A stretch of DNA of 64,000 nt from an uncultured Dysgonomonas sp. (GCA_937995835.1 CALKIV010000104.1:1-64000); one strand, 5' to 3'. Counted from the first letter of the stretch, positions 8,517-17,407 are shown. A program made the numbers and translations. Notes: generated by a model from the letters alone, not told the origin.

Positions 8517-9179
8517 GTGAATATAGACAATGTAAGGGACAGAGATAGAGAGGTAAAGCCTCTTTATTGGGGATACTTGTTAGTGTTCCTTGCCGTAGGA
8601 ATTTGGTCAGGAATCGGAGCTTTCGATCCTGTGCTGTGGTTGCTAGAAGCAGGGATGTGCGTTGTTGGAGTAGTCGTTCTGATATGGACATACAAACGCT
8701 TTCCTTTGACTGATATCACTTATTTCTTTATATTACTGCATACTATTGTCTTGTTTATTGGTGCACATTATTCTTATGCTGAAGTTCCAGCCTTCAATTG
8801 GTTGAGGGATGAATTTGGCATGGCTCGGAATAATTTTGACAAGGTAGGGCACTTCATGCAGGGCTTCGTACCAGCTTTCATTGCTCGTGAGGTGTTGATT
8901 GGCTTGAAGGTGATAAATAAAAAAAGCTGGTTGCCCTTTCTTGTAGTGAGTATTTGTTTGGCAATTAGTGCCTTTTATGAATTGATAGAATGGTGGGTAG
9001 CAGTGCTGTCGGCAGATGGAGCTGAAGACTTCTTGGGCACACAAGGATATGAGTGGGATACCCAATCGGATATGTTGATGGCCATGATAGGAGCTATCTG
9101 TATGATTGTTTTGTTTTCAAAACGGCAAGATAGACAAATTGAACAACTAAAAAAGAGTAAACAAATTGAATCTAAGTAA
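8517..9179 (+). CDS. yjdF: DUF2238/YjdF-family inner membrane protein
   Basis: A 220-aa polytopic membrane protein with about five or six helices. Family hallmarks are DEFGMARNNFDKVGHFMQGF (about residues 99-118), AFYELIEWWVA and GTQGYEWDTQSDMLMAMIG. Several acidic and His residues sit within or next to helices, but the function of the family is unknown. It appears to use a GTG start at 8517, because no in-frame ATG precedes the first helix. It begins 25 bases after the ribE stop and overlaps the next gene by 14 bases, so it is translated as part of an operon. Confidence 0.85.
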   Translation: MNIDNVRDRDREVKPLYWGYLLVFLAVGIWSGIGAFDPVLWLLEAGMCVVGVVVLIWTYKRFPLTDITYFFILLHTIVLFIGAHYSYAEVPAFNWLRDEFGMARNNFDKVGHFMQGFVPAFIAREVLIGLKVINKKSWLPFLVVSICLAISAFYELIEWWVAVLSADGAEDFLGTQGYEWDTQSDMLMAMIGAICMIVLFSKRQDRQIEQLKKSKQIESK

Positions 9180-10113
9180 AAAGCAACAAGGTAACCTGAT
9201 CATGTTGGTTGCCATGTGTATATTCGGACTGAATATACCAATTAATAAGTTTATATATGCCGCTGAGGCTTTGTCTCCTATGGCAGTTACATTGCTTCGA
9301 ATGAGTTTTGCTTCGGTGATGTTTTGGTTGGTTTCCCTGTTTCTGCCTTATGAAAAAGTGAACAAAAAGGACTTGTTGATCCTTTTGGCAGGTGGTCTAT
9401 TGGGGATGGCACTGAATCAAGGATTTTTTGGTTATGGCTTGAGCAAGACAACGCCTGTAGACGCAGGAATTATTGCTACCAGTGGTCCTCTTTTTGCTAT
9501 GATTATTGCTGCCATTGTTCTCAAAGAGCCCATCACTAAGATGAAGGCAGGTGGTGTCCTGGTTGGCGCTTTGGGGGCATTGATATTGATATATGCTGGC
9601 ACACAGGTAGCTGCTGCGCAATCGAGCAATCCATCGTCGTGGCAAGGCAACTTGACCATTATGTTTGCACAACTATGTTATGCTACATACTTGGTGATTA
9701 CTAGACCTTTGGCTGATAGGTATTCTGCTATCACGATGATGAAGTGGATGTTTTTATTCTCGGCTATTGCACTCTTTCCTTTGGGAATCAAGGACGTGAT
9801 AGAAGCTCCTTTATTTAATCGCCCTGATCAGGGACCGTATTTTGCAGCTTTAGCATTCATCCTTTTCGGAGCTACGTTTGTGGCGTATATGTTGATCCCG
9901 ATGGCACAAAGAAGAATTCGTCCAACAACGATTGCCATGTATAATAATCTTCAACCACTGATTGCCTCCATTGTGGCTATCGGGGTGGGGATGGACAAGT
10001 TCTCTATCGACAAAGTGATAGCTGCACTCTTCATCTTCGGAGGGGTATATATGGTTACAGTGAGTAAATCGAAGGCTGATGTGGAGGCTGAAACGAAACC
10101 TGAAATCGAGTGA
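9166..10113 (+). CDS. EamA/DMT-family transporter
   Basis: A ten-helix drug/metabolite transporter made of two EamA repeats. Repeat one runs from NLIMLVAMCIFGLNIPINKF (residue 10 on) through IIAAIVLKEPITKMKAGGVLVGALGALILIYAG. Repeat two includes GNLTIMFAQLCYATYLVITRP and ends near IAALFIFGGVYMVTVSK. The exported substrate cannot be inferred. The start is uncertain: TTG at 9166 keeps the usual short basic N-terminus (MNLSKKQQG), while the first ATG is at 9202 and would cut into helix one. It overlaps yjdF by 14 bases and the next gene by 4. Confidence 0.88.
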   Translation: MNLSKKQQGNLIMLVAMCIFGLNIPINKFIYAAEALSPMAVTLLRMSFASVMFWLVSLFLPYEKVNKKDLLILLAGGLLGMALNQGFFGYGLSKTTPVDAGIIATSGPLFAMIIAAIVLKEPITKMKAGGVLVGALGALILIYAGTQVAAAQSSNPSSWQGNLTIMFAQLCYATYLVITRPLADRYSAITMMKWMFLFSAIALFPLGIKDVIEAPLFNRPDQGPYFAALAFILFGATFVAYMLIPMAQRRIRPTTIAMYNNLQPLIASIVAIGVGMDKFSIDKVIAALFIFGGVYMVTVSKSKADVEAETKPEIE

Positions 10114-11297
10114 TTAAACTTTTAGATCATCCTAAAACAAAATATTATCTCTTGACAATCATTCTTCTCGGAGTGGTTGTCAAACTGTTTTTATTCGATT
10201 ATCAATATATCGACTATGGCTTTTATCTGAGTAGCTGGATAGAGAATATAAAAACTAATGGCTATTTTTCGGCACTGAAGGACCCATTCTACAATTATAC
10301 GCCAATGTATATGTATGTGCTGGTGCTGATCGCTAAGTTAGATCTTTATCCATTGTATGCTATCAAACTGGTGTCCATTGGTTTCGAATATCTCTTGGCT
10401 TTCTTTATAGGACAACTAGCCTTCTTGCATGTGAAGAGAAAAAATGTGATATGGCTGGCTATGGCAATTATACCTCTAGTGCCAACAGTTTTATTAAACT
10501 CGTCTTTTATGTCTCAGTGCGATGCGTTATATGCATCATTTGCAGTGGGAAGTGTCTATTTCGCTTTGACCAACAAGCCATGGAAAGCGATGCTGTTTTT
10601 GGGTATTGCTTTTTCATTGAAAGTCCAGACAGCTATTATTCTGCCTTTCTATTTTGTGTATATGCTTAGGGGGGATATCAAATGGTACATGTTTTTATTA
10701 ATTCCAGTTATTTATTTCCTCAGTGTATTGCCTGTATGGATGGTAGGTAGACCTTTAATGGACTTATTAACAATCTATTTAGGACAAGCAAGTTATAATA
10801 CTGAATTGGTAAAGAATTTTCCAAATTTTTATGTTTGGGTAGCCGAATGGGGGAGTGTGGCAAAGGGAATAGGATTGGCTATCATTTTAACTCTGACATT
10901 GGTCGGAGGTTGGTTGTTGAGTAAAAATAAATATCATTTAACTTTAGGAAATTGGTATCAATTGCTCTTGGTATCAGCTGTTGTTTGCCCATTCTTTCTT
11001 CCCGGTATGTTAGAAAGATATATGTACTTAGGAGATGTTTTTGCCATACTATTGGTGTTGATTGCTCCCAAAATGAAGAATGTTTTACTGGCTTTTGGAG
11101 TCGTCTTTATTTCGTTCTACTCCTATATCCGTACTATTTACATCTTTTCTTTTAGTCAAGAAGCACTCTATCCTTCAAGTCCTTTTTCTATTTTCGAATT
11201 TCTGCCTTGGAAAATTGTTTCGGTCGTCTATGTGCTGATTATTGTATGGCTATTTTATGATTTTTATAAAAATATAAGTAAGCCGAAATTGATCTGA
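10110..11297 (+). CDS. GT-C-like multi-pass membrane glycosyltransferase (putative)
   Basis: A 395-aa membrane protein with about ten helices, starting at GTG (10110) that overlaps the preceding stop by 4 bases. The first outer loop has SWIENIKTNGYFSAL and DPFYNYTPMYMYVL, and a later one has SSFMSQCDALYASFAVGSVYF. Such loops resemble the acceptor-binding region of GT-C (lipid-phospho-sugar dependent) transferases of the mannosyltransferase/GT39/GT87 type. The helix SLKVQTAIILPFYFVYM also fits that group. The donor and acceptor are unknown; protein or lipid glycosylation in the envelope is the likely setting. It is the last gene of the ribE-led cluster. Confidence 0.7.
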   Translation: MIKLLDHPKTKYYLLTIILLGVVVKLFLFDYQYIDYGFYLSSWIENIKTNGYFSALKDPFYNYTPMYMYVLVLIAKLDLYPLYAIKLVSIGFEYLLAFFIGQLAFLHVKRKNVIWLAMAIIPLVPTVLLNSSFMSQCDALYASFAVGSVYFALTNKPWKAMLFLGIAFSLKVQTAIILPFYFVYMLRGDIKWYMFLLIPVIYFLSVLPVWMVGRPLMDLLTIYLGQASYNTELVKNFPNFYVWVAEWGSVAKGIGLAIILTLTLVGGWLLSKNKYHLTLGNWYQLLLVSAVVCPFFLPGMLERYMYLGDVFAILLVLIAPKMKNVLLAFGVVFISFYSYIRTIYIFSFSQEALYPSSPFSIFEFLPWKIVSVVYVLIIVWLFYDFYKNISKPKLI

Positions 11298-11379
11298 TAC
11301 ACCCCATTTCAGCATTGTTCTTTTTTTGACTTCATGAGCGCTTATTTTGCAGTTTATGCACCAAACCAAAAATATATCG

Positions 11380-11387
11380 TAACTTTG
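11380..11387 (+). promoter_or_regulatory. -7 box for the OM protein/mnmA unit
   Basis: TAACTTTG, 85 bases before the start at 11472. No -33 motif at ideal spacing was seen. Confidence 0.45.
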
Positions 11388-11471
11388 CCATTTAATTTTT
11401 TAAGGTAAGATGTGTGCTTTCTGAAACGAAAGCCGTATCTTAAGAGATCAAAACCTCAAAAGAATAGAGAT

Positions 11472-11987
11472 ATGAATAAGATAAAAGTGGTAGTATTATT
11501 AATCGCAATACTGTTCCCAACTTTGACATTTGCTCAGCTAGTGGGTGTGGGAGCTCAGTATGTGGATCCGAAAGCAGGTGAAAATGCAATCCAATTTCAG
11601 GCAAATTTGTCTTTTCCTGTATGGACAAAGCCAAACCCGTTGAATGTATATATGTCTAGTGGAATAGACTATACGGGAGGTAGTTCACCAGTGTCTGGAA
11701 TTAATGTAAAGCCTATTCAACTCTCTAGCTACATTTCCGAGAAATGGTTTAATGAGAGCAAGGTGACCTTCATGGTGGGGGCAGATGCCGGATACTTGTT
11801 CAATCATCGTCACGGAAAAAATGGTATTGTGTTGACTCCTCATGTACACGTAGAGTATTCAATATTTTATCTTAAATCGGGGTGGGACTTTAATGTAACG
11901 GGGCACAAGGATCAATTTTTTATACGTTTTGGTGTTGGAATTGGATTAGGAACATTCAAAACATTTGCAAAAACTAGAATCAGATAA
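11472..11987 (+). CDS. small exported beta-barrel-like outer membrane protein of unknown function
   Basis: A 171-aa protein with a Sec signal peptide (IKVVVLLIAILFPTLTFAQ) and then alternating polar and hydrophobic strands rich in Gly and aromatic residues (LVGVGAQYVDP, NVYMSSGIDYTGG, FMVGADAGYLF, FFIRFGVGIGLG). This suggests a small eight-strand barrel. I do not recognise a named family. The frame continues upstream to an ATG at 11412, but the Met at 11472 directly precedes the signal peptide. mnmA starts 20 bases after the stop, so the two are probably co-transcribed although no functional link is apparent. Confidence 0.75.
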   Translation: MNKIKVVVLLIAILFPTLTFAQLVGVGAQYVDPKAGENAIQFQANLSFPVWTKPNPLNVYMSSGIDYTGGSSPVSGINVKPIQLSSYISEKWFNESKVTFMVGADAGYLFNHRHGKNGIVLTPHVHVEYSIFYLKSGWDFNVTGHKDQFFIRFGVGIGLGTFKTFAKTRIR

Positions 11988-12007
11988 CAAGAAGGAGAAT
12001 AAAATAA

Positions 12008-13084
12008 ATGAACATAGCCGCATTAGTTTCGGGAGGAGTTGATAGTTCTGTGATAGTGCATCAACTCAAAGAACAGGGGTACGACCCTACAATTTTTTAC
12101 ATTCGCATTGGGATGGAAGACGAGCAGGGCTATATCGACTGTCCGGCGGAAGAAGATATAGAGATAACTACTTACATAGCAAAAAAATATGGTTGCAAAA
12201 TGGAAGTAGTTTCTTTGCACGAAGAATATTGGGAGAACGTAGTAAGCTACACCATAGAGGCAGTTCGTAGAGGGTTGACCCCAAATCCGGATATGATGTG
12301 CAACAAGATGATTAAATTTGGTTCTTTTGACAAAAAATGGGGACACCTATTTGACAAGATAGCTACAGGACACTATGCCACAACCACGGAGGTGGGAGGT
12401 AAAACTTGGCTCTCTACTGCCAAAGATCAGGTGAAAGATCAGACCTATTTTTTAGGTCAAATCGATTATTTACAAGTTTCTAAATTGATGTTTCCGATTG
12501 GACATCTTTTGAAATCGGAAGTTAGAGCTATAGCTGCCGAACAAAAATTGCCATCGGCTATGCGTAAGGATAGTCAAGGCATTTGCTTCTTGGGAAAAAT
12601 AAATTATAATGATTTCATTCGCCGTTATTTAGGTGAAAAGAAAGGCAAAATAGTAGAATTGGAAACAGGCAAGGTGCTTGGCGAACATAACGGCTATTGG
12701 TTTCACACCATTGGGCAGCGTAAAGGACTTGGTTTGGCAGGTGGCCCATGGTTTGTGATCAAAAAAGACACAGACGAAAATGTGGTTTACGTTTCCAACG
12801 GATACGATCCTGATACACAATATGGCAAAGTGGTCAATTTGTCAGGCTTTTCATTCATTACAGAAGACCTTTGGGGCGATTTTGAAGGGCGAAGAGATGT
12901 GATGTTTAAGGTACGCCATACCCCCGAATTTACTCATGGACAAATAGAAAAAATAGGAGATCTGTATCGTATCAATTCCGATGACAAAATACAGGGTATT
13001 GCCGCCGGACAATTTGGGGTGGTTTATGATATGGATGCCAAACTATGTATTGGTAGTGGAGTCATTGCCGATGATGGTGAGTGA
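12008..13084 (+). CDS. mnmA: tRNA-specific 2-thiouridylase MnmA
   Basis: ATP-dependent enzyme that thiolates U34 of tRNA-Lys, tRNA-Glu and tRNA-Gln. The 358-aa protein begins with the PP-loop (AALVSGGVDSSV, residues 4-15). It contains NPDMMCNKMIKFG with the first catalytic Cys near residue 98, KDQTYFLGQI, and RKDSQGICFLG with the second Cys near residue 196. The C-terminal part supplies the tRNA-binding domains (GQRKGLGLAGGPWFV). The 2-thiouridylase fold is complete, so the gene should be functional. Species of this order often carry two mnmA paralogues; only one is visible here. It sits 20 bases after an OM-protein gene and 39 bases before a TRIC-type channel gene. Confidence 0.95.
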   Translation: MNIAALVSGGVDSSVIVHQLKEQGYDPTIFYIRIGMEDEQGYIDCPAEEDIEITTYIAKKYGCKMEVVSLHEEYWENVVSYTIEAVRRGLTPNPDMMCNKMIKFGSFDKKWGHLFDKIATGHYATTTEVGGKTWLSTAKDQVKDQTYFLGQIDYLQVSKLMFPIGHLLKSEVRAIAAEQKLPSAMRKDSQGICFLGKINYNDFIRRYLGEKKGKIVELETGKVLGEHNGYWFHTIGQRKGLGLAGGPWFVIKKDTDENVVYVSNGYDPDTQYGKVVNLSGFSFITEDLWGDFEGRRDVMFKVRHTPEFTHGQIEKIGDLYRINSDDKIQGIAAGQFGVVYDMDAKLCIGSGVIADDGE

Positions 13085-13123
13085 GTGAAATAGTTTCTTA
13101 TTCAAACTTTTTTTCTTGCCTAT

Positions 13124-13765
13124 ATGATGCAAGTTTTAGCAGAATTTTACACAGTCAGTCTGGTTGACCTTTTAGAGTTGATTGGTACTGTTGCCTTTGC
13201 CATCAGTGGCATACGTTTGGCCTCAGCCAAAGAGTTCGATTGGTTTGGTGCTATGGTTGTGGGGTTTGTCACAGCTGTGGGTGGAGGTACATTGCGTGAT
13301 TTGTTGCTCGATCTGCCCCCTTTCTGGCTCAGGTCTAGTCTATATATTTGGGGTACGGTGCTGGCATTTGTGATCGTCGTTTTCTTCAAAAAATGGTTGG
13401 TACATCTCAATAATACGATCTTTTGGTTCGACTGTGTAGGTTTGGGACTCTTCACTGTTGTGGGGTTCGAGAAAGCACTCATGACCGATCCTGCACATGC
13501 CTATTGGGTTTGCATCCTGATGGGGACCATAACAGGGGCTGTGGGAGGAATTGCACGTGATACATTGATTAATGAAATTCCTATTATTTTCAGAAAAGAA
13601 CTTTATGCTTTTGCCTGTATTGCCGGAGGATTATTGTACGCATTTCTCGACTATATAAACTTTGATGTTATGCTTACCCAAGTCTTGGTTTTTGCTACTG
13701 TGGTGACTGTTCGAGTCTTGGCTACACGCTTCCATTGGCAGTTGCCAACACTGAAGGAAGATTGA
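13124..13765 (+). CDS. TRIC/UPF0126 (YadS-type) cation channel family membrane protein
   Basis: A 213-aa seven-helix inner-membrane protein with the internal duplication of the UPF0126 family, the prokaryotic trimeric intracellular cation channels. Repeat one has IGTVAFAISGIRLASAKEFD and VTAVGGGTLRDLLLD (about 20-65). Repeat two has TVVGFEKAL and GAVGGIARDTLINEIP (about 105-155). The paired GGG-x-x-RD motifs are diagnostic. Members conduct K+ in vitro, but the role in bacteria is unclear. The start is one of two adjacent ATGs (13124 or 13127). It probably reads through from mnmA. Confidence 0.9.
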   Translation: MMQVLAEFYTVSLVDLLELIGTVAFAISGIRLASAKEFDWFGAMVVGFVTAVGGGTLRDLLLDLPPFWLRSSLYIWGTVLAFVIVVFFKKWLVHLNNTIFWFDCVGLGLFTVVGFEKALMTDPAHAYWVCILMGTITGAVGGIARDTLINEIPIIFRKELYAFACIAGGLLYAFLDYINFDVMLTQVLVFATVVTVRVLATRFHWQLPTLKED

Positions 13766-13799
13766 TAGATGGATTTGATTTTTGCATAGAAAATATATA

Positions 13800-13831
13800 T
13801 TTGATTTATATGTATATTGTATCTACATTTG
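13800..13831 (+). promoter_or_regulatory. promoter of the peroxiredoxin gene
   Basis: TTTG at 13800-13803, a 20-base spacer, then TACATTTG at 13824-13831. Near-consensus Bacteroidota promoter, 37 bases before the ATG. Confidence 0.8.
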
Positions 13832-13868
13832 TACTATACAAAAACAATAAATAAAATATAAAACAATT

Positions 13869-14501
13869 ATGGCAGTATTAGTAGGAAAATCAGCTCCTGT
13901 CTTCAAAACAGACGCAGTAATCAATGGTAGTGAAATCGTTAACGGTTTCTCACTAGAACAATATAAAGGAAAGCAATATGTTTTGTTTTTCTTCTATCCG
14001 GCAGACTTCACATTTGTTTGCCCAACTGAAATAATCGCATTTCAAGATATGATGAAAGAATTTGAAGATCGCAACGTTGCTGTTGTTGGTGCTTCTGTCG
14101 ATTCAGCATTCTCTCATTGGAAATGGCTAACTACTCCTCAAAACGATGGTGGAATTCAAGGTGTGAAATATCCAATCGTTGCTGACCCTTCATTGATGAT
14201 CTCTAAAGCTTATGACGTATTGGCAGGAGATTTCGATTACGATGAAGAAGGAAATGATACTTTCGTTGGAAATCCTCAAGCTTATAGAGGTTTGTTCCTT
14301 ATCGACAAAGAAGGTGTAGTACGTCACCAAGTGGTAAATGATATGCCTCTGGGACGTAGTGTAGAAGAAGCAATTCGTGTGATCGATGCGTTACAGTTTA
14401 CAGAAGAGTATGGTGAGGTGTGTCCAGCAAACTGGAAAAAAGGTAAAAAAGGTTTGAAAGCTACTCAAGAAGGTATTTCTGACTATCTTTCACACAAATA
14501 A
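13869..14501 (+). CDS. typical 2-Cys peroxiredoxin (AhpC/TSA family)
   Basis: Thiol peroxidase that reduces H2O2, organic peroxides and peroxynitrite in the cytosol. The 210-aa protein has the peroxidatic Cys in PADFTFVCPTE near residue 57 and the resolving Cys in EEYGEVCPANW near residue 181. The active-site Arg is probably in AYRGLFLID. A GG-containing loop (QNDGGIQGV) fits a sensitive-type 2-Cys enzyme, though the classical C-terminal YF pair is replaced by a short SDYLSHK tail. It is a single-gene unit with its own promoter and a strong terminator. No ahpF is adjacent, so the reductant is unknown. Confidence 0.94.
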   Translation: MAVLVGKSAPVFKTDAVINGSEIVNGFSLEQYKGKQYVLFFFYPADFTFVCPTEIIAFQDMMKEFEDRNVAVVGASVDSAFSHWKWLTTPQNDGGIQGVKYPIVADPSLMISKAYDVLAGDFDYDEEGNDTFVGNPQAYRGLFLIDKEGVVRHQVVNDMPLGRSVEEAIRVIDALQFTEEYGEVCPANWKKGKKGLKATQEGISDYLSHK

Positions 14502-14540
14502 ACCTTTATTCCTGATAGAACAGGAATAGAAAACTTAAAA

Positions 14541-14580
14541 AAGCCTCAATCTTACTCTAATATTTAAGATTGAGGCTTTT
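14541..14580 (+). terminator. intrinsic terminator after the peroxiredoxin gene
   Basis: A 13-bp perfect stem, arms 14541-14553 and 14566-14578, followed by TTTT. A-rich sequence precedes it. Confidence 0.88.
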
Positions 14581-14658
14581 CATCTATTTGCTATTAAGGC
14601 ATCAAGTAAATTTTATTACCTTTACCCGTTATTTTTAGAACTGAAAAAAGAGAAAAGT

Positions 14659-15840
14659 ATGGGAAAGTTTGATTTTGACAAAATTATTGATCGTAGGGGA
14701 ACAGGGGCTCTCAAAGTAGATTGCCTTGAGGAGCGTTTTGGAAGAAAAGATATACTGCCATTTTGGGTGGCTGATATGTGCTTTGAATCTTCTCCGGCAA
14801 TAACAGAGGCAATCATTGAGCGCACCAAGCATGGTGTGTTTGGCTATACTTCTGCTCCTGACAGCTATTGGAATTCTATCGTTGATTGGTTGAGCTCTTA
14901 TCATCAGTGGAAGGTGGAGCGAGATTGGTTGGCTTTTATTCCGGGTATCGTTAAAGGAATTTCGTTCACCATCGATTGTTTTCTCAAAGAAGGTGATAAG
15001 GTGCTGATTCAACCACCTGTTTATCCTCCATTCGAGAATGTGCCAAAATTGCGTGGCAAAGCGGTGGTAAAGAGTTTCTTGAAAGAAAAGAATGGCAGAT
15101 TTGAAATAGATTTCGATGACTTCGAACAGCAAATAGACGAACATTGTAAACTCTTCATTTTGTGTAATCCTCACAACCCCGGAGGGCGTGTGTGGACAAG
15201 AGAAGAGCTACAACGAATAGCCGAAATTTGTTATGAAAAAGGGGTGCTTGTTCTTTCGGATGAGATTCACTCCGATTTGGTGTTCGAAGGTCACAAACAT
15301 ATCCCTTTTGCCAGTGTGTCAGAGAAAGCAGCGATGAATAGTATCACTTTTATGGCGCCTAGCAAGACGTTTAATATAGCAGGGATAATTAGTTCATTTT
15401 CAGTTGTTCCAAATCCTGAATTGAAAGCTAAGTTCGATGCTTATCTAGAGCTTTCGGAGTTGACAGCAGGGCATATTTTTGCCTACACAGCCACAGAGGC
15501 AGCTTATAGCCATGGGCTAGAATGGCTGGAAGAAGCCAAGGAATATATTTGGCATAATATTTGTTTGACTAAAGAATATCTGGAAAAAAATATTCCTGAA
15601 ATAAAGCCAATGGTGCCGGAAGCATCTTACCTCATTTGGTTAGATTGTAGGGCGTTAGGACTGACACAAAAAGAGCTGGTGAGCTTCTTTGTGAATGATG
15701 CTAAGTTGGCGCTGAATGACGGGGCAACCTTTGGAGGTGAGGATGGCTACATGCGAATGAATGTGGGTTGTCCTAAAAAGATTTTAGAACAAGGCTTGGC
15801 AAACTTGAAGCAAGCCGTAGAACAAAAGTTTAGAAAATAA
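14659..15840 (+). CDS. patB: MalY/PatB-type PLP-dependent C-S lyase (cystathionine beta-lyase-like)
   Basis: Fold-type I PLP enzyme that cleaves the C-S bond of cystathionine or related thioethers, giving a thiol, pyruvate and ammonia. The 393-aa protein begins with the family's short N-terminal signature (DRRGTGALKVD, PFWVADMCFESSPAI). It has the PLP-stacking region GIVKGISFTID, LCNPHNPGGRVWT near residue 170, LSDEIHSDLVF near 199 (the PLP-N1 Asp), and APSKTFNIAG near 233 with the Schiff-base Lys. The C-terminal Arg lies in MRMNVGCP. Cytosolic. Its physiological substrate, and whether it also regulates other genes like MalY, cannot be read from sequence. Confidence 0.9.
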   Translation: MGKFDFDKIIDRRGTGALKVDCLEERFGRKDILPFWVADMCFESSPAITEAIIERTKHGVFGYTSAPDSYWNSIVDWLSSYHQWKVERDWLAFIPGIVKGISFTIDCFLKEGDKVLIQPPVYPPFENVPKLRGKAVVKSFLKEKNGRFEIDFDDFEQQIDEHCKLFILCNPHNPGGRVWTREELQRIAEICYEKGVLVLSDEIHSDLVFEGHKHIPFASVSEKAAMNSITFMAPSKTFNIAGIISSFSVVPNPELKAKFDAYLELSELTAGHIFAYTATEAAYSHGLEWLEEAKEYIWHNICLTKEYLEKNIPEIKPMVPEASYLIWLDCRALGLTQKELVSFFVNDAKLALNDGATFGGEDGYMRMNVGCPKKILEQGLANLKQAVEQKFRK

Positions 15841-15917
15841 GTTTATCTAAAGATATAAGATACTAAAATAAAATTTTTATCCTTCGGGATATTTTTCAAC
15901 AACCAAAAAGTAAAAGA

Positions 15918-16520
15918 ATGAAAATTTCGACTAATAAATTTGTAACAGTAGCATACGACTTGCACGTAGGAGAAGGCGAAGAACGTGAGCTGATGGAAAG
16001 AGCAACTTCAGACAATCCTCTTGAATTTATATATGGTACAGGATCAATGCTTCAGGCATTTGAAAGCAACTTGAGCAACTTGAATGCTGGTGATGCTTTT
16101 GACTTCGTACTTCAAGCTGATGAGGCTTATGGAGAGTATATCGACGAGCATGTAATTGACCTCGAAAGAGCGATGTTTGAGCAAGATGGTGTGCTAAACG
16201 AAGAAGTAGTTTTCGCTGGAAATACTTTACCTATGATGGATTCTGATGGTAATAGATTGAATGGAACAGTAGTGGAAGTGAAAGATGATGTAATCACTAT
16301 GGACTTCAATCATCCATTGGCTGGTAATGCATTGAATTTCACTGGTACTGTTTTGGAAGTTAGAGATGCTACTCCAGAAGAATTGACAGCTCTATTTGCT
16401 CCTCAAGGAGGTTGTGGATGTGGTAGCAGTTGTGGATGTGGAGACTCTGATGATTCTGCTGGTGGATGCTCATCAGGTGGATGTGGATCAGGTGGAGGAA
16501 GCTGCGGATGCGGTTGCTAA
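15918..16520 (+). CDS. slyD: SlyD-type FKBP peptidyl-prolyl isomerase with Cys/Gly-rich tail
   Basis: Cytosolic prolyl isomerase and chaperone. The FKBP domain starts with the SlyD-type opening (VTVAYDLHVGEGEERELMER) and contains YGTGSMLQAFESNL, FDFVLQADEAYGEYID and the return segment MDFNHPLAGNALNFTGTVLEVRDAT. The chaperone insert-in-flap domain lies between. Length is 200 aa. Residues from about 164 to the end form a flexible tail with nine Cys, many Gly and some Ser, and no His. The best known SlyD tails bind Ni or Zn through His plus Cys, so this all-Cys version suggests binding of soft metals or Zn; this is inference. A terminator follows. Confidence 0.93.
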   Translation: MKISTNKFVTVAYDLHVGEGEERELMERATSDNPLEFIYGTGSMLQAFESNLSNLNAGDAFDFVLQADEAYGEYIDEHVIDLERAMFEQDGVLNEEVVFAGNTLPMMDSDGNRLNGTVVEVKDDVITMDFNHPLAGNALNFTGTVLEVRDATPEELTALFAPQGGCGCGSSCGCGDSDDSAGGCSSGGCGSGGGSCGCGC

Positions 16521-16542
16521 GAATCTGATAAATTATATAAAA

Positions 16543-16588
16543 CGGACAGCAGTTTGACTAAATTAGTTTAATTGCTGTCTGTTTTTTT
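16543..16588 (+). terminator. intrinsic terminator after slyD
   Basis: A 9-bp stem with one G-U pair, arms 16543-16551 and 16573-16581, followed by a run of seven Ts. The loop is 21 nt with some further pairing. Confidence 0.8.
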
Positions 16589-16639
16589 ATTATCTTCGAA
16601 ACTGTTTCTAACTTTACGTAAATATAAACAATAAACTTC

Positions 16640-17407
16640 ATGAATTTTAAAAGTAATAAATCAGGTAATCCAACCCTCAAGGATGGAGTATTTGATAAAG
16701 TAGGTAGAGCTACAGATGCTGCACATGCTATGACCATTAATGGTGCTATTGGCAAAACAGGTATCTTATTGGCTTTGGTGGCACTAGGTGGAATGCTGAC
16801 TTGGAACATGTTTGGTTCTTTTGCATATCAGGGCTATGTGATGCCTTTATTTTGGGTAGGACTGATTGGCGGATTTATTTTAGCCTTGGTGATTAGTTTT
16901 AAGCCTCATACCGCCAGTTATTTGTCTCCAGTATATGCAGTTTTGGAAGGACTAGCCTTGGGTGGAATTTCTGTTATCCTAAATGCTAAGTTTGGAGGAA
17001 TAGCTCTGGAAGCTATCTGCTTGACTGTGCTTGTGGCTACTTTGATGCTGGTTTTATATCGCTTCAGAGTGATCCGAGCAACAGAAAAATTCAGATCGGT
17101 GCTGATCTTGGCAACAATATCTATTGCTGGTTTTTACCTCATTAGCTTTGTACTATCATTCTTTGGCATATACAGCCCATTGAGCCTGAATAGTACAGCC
17201 CCATTTTGGTTGACAATAGGTATCAGCGTGGTGATTGTGGTAGTGGCTGCATTAAATTTGATTCTGGATTTTGACTTTATCGAACGAGGATCAGAATATG
17301 GTTTGCCTAAACACATGGAATGGTATGCCGGATTTGGTCTGACAGTTACTTTGGTATGGTTATACCTAGAGCTACTGAGACTATTGGCAAGGATATATAA
17401 CAGATAA
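16640..17407 (+). CDS. Bax inhibitor-1-like (YccA/YbhL superfamily) membrane protein
   Basis: A 255-aa integral membrane protein with seven predicted helices after a polar N-terminus (NPTLKDGVFDKVGRATDAAHAMTINGAIGKTG). The sequence YLSPVYAVLEGLALGGIS (about residues 93-110) and the helix NLILDFDFIERGSEYGLPKHMEWY (about 208-231), with its conserved acidic residues, are typical of the bacterial Bax1-inhibitor-like subgroup. Relatives mediate calcium leak in vitro. The physiological role in bacteria is not established. It is flanked by terminators on both sides (16543-16588 and 17432-17463), so it is a single-gene unit. Confidence 0.88.
   Translation: MNFKSNKSGNPTLKDGVFDKVGRATDAAHAMTINGAIGKTGILLALVALGGMLTWNMFGSFAYQGYVMPLFWVGLIGGFILALVISFKPHTASYLSPVYAVLEGLALGGISVILNAKFGGIALEAICLTVLVATLMLVLYRFRVIRATEKFRSVLILATISIAGFYLISFVLSFFGIYSPLSLNSTAPFWLTIGISVVIVVVAALNLILDFDFIERGSEYGLPKHMEWYAGFGLTVTLVWLYLELLRLLARIYNR

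Noticed and set aside
14635..15174. 179-aa minus-strand ORF opposite the PatB/MalY gene
   Set aside because: Shadow of a gene with clear PLP-enzyme motifs; the antisense product has no family features.
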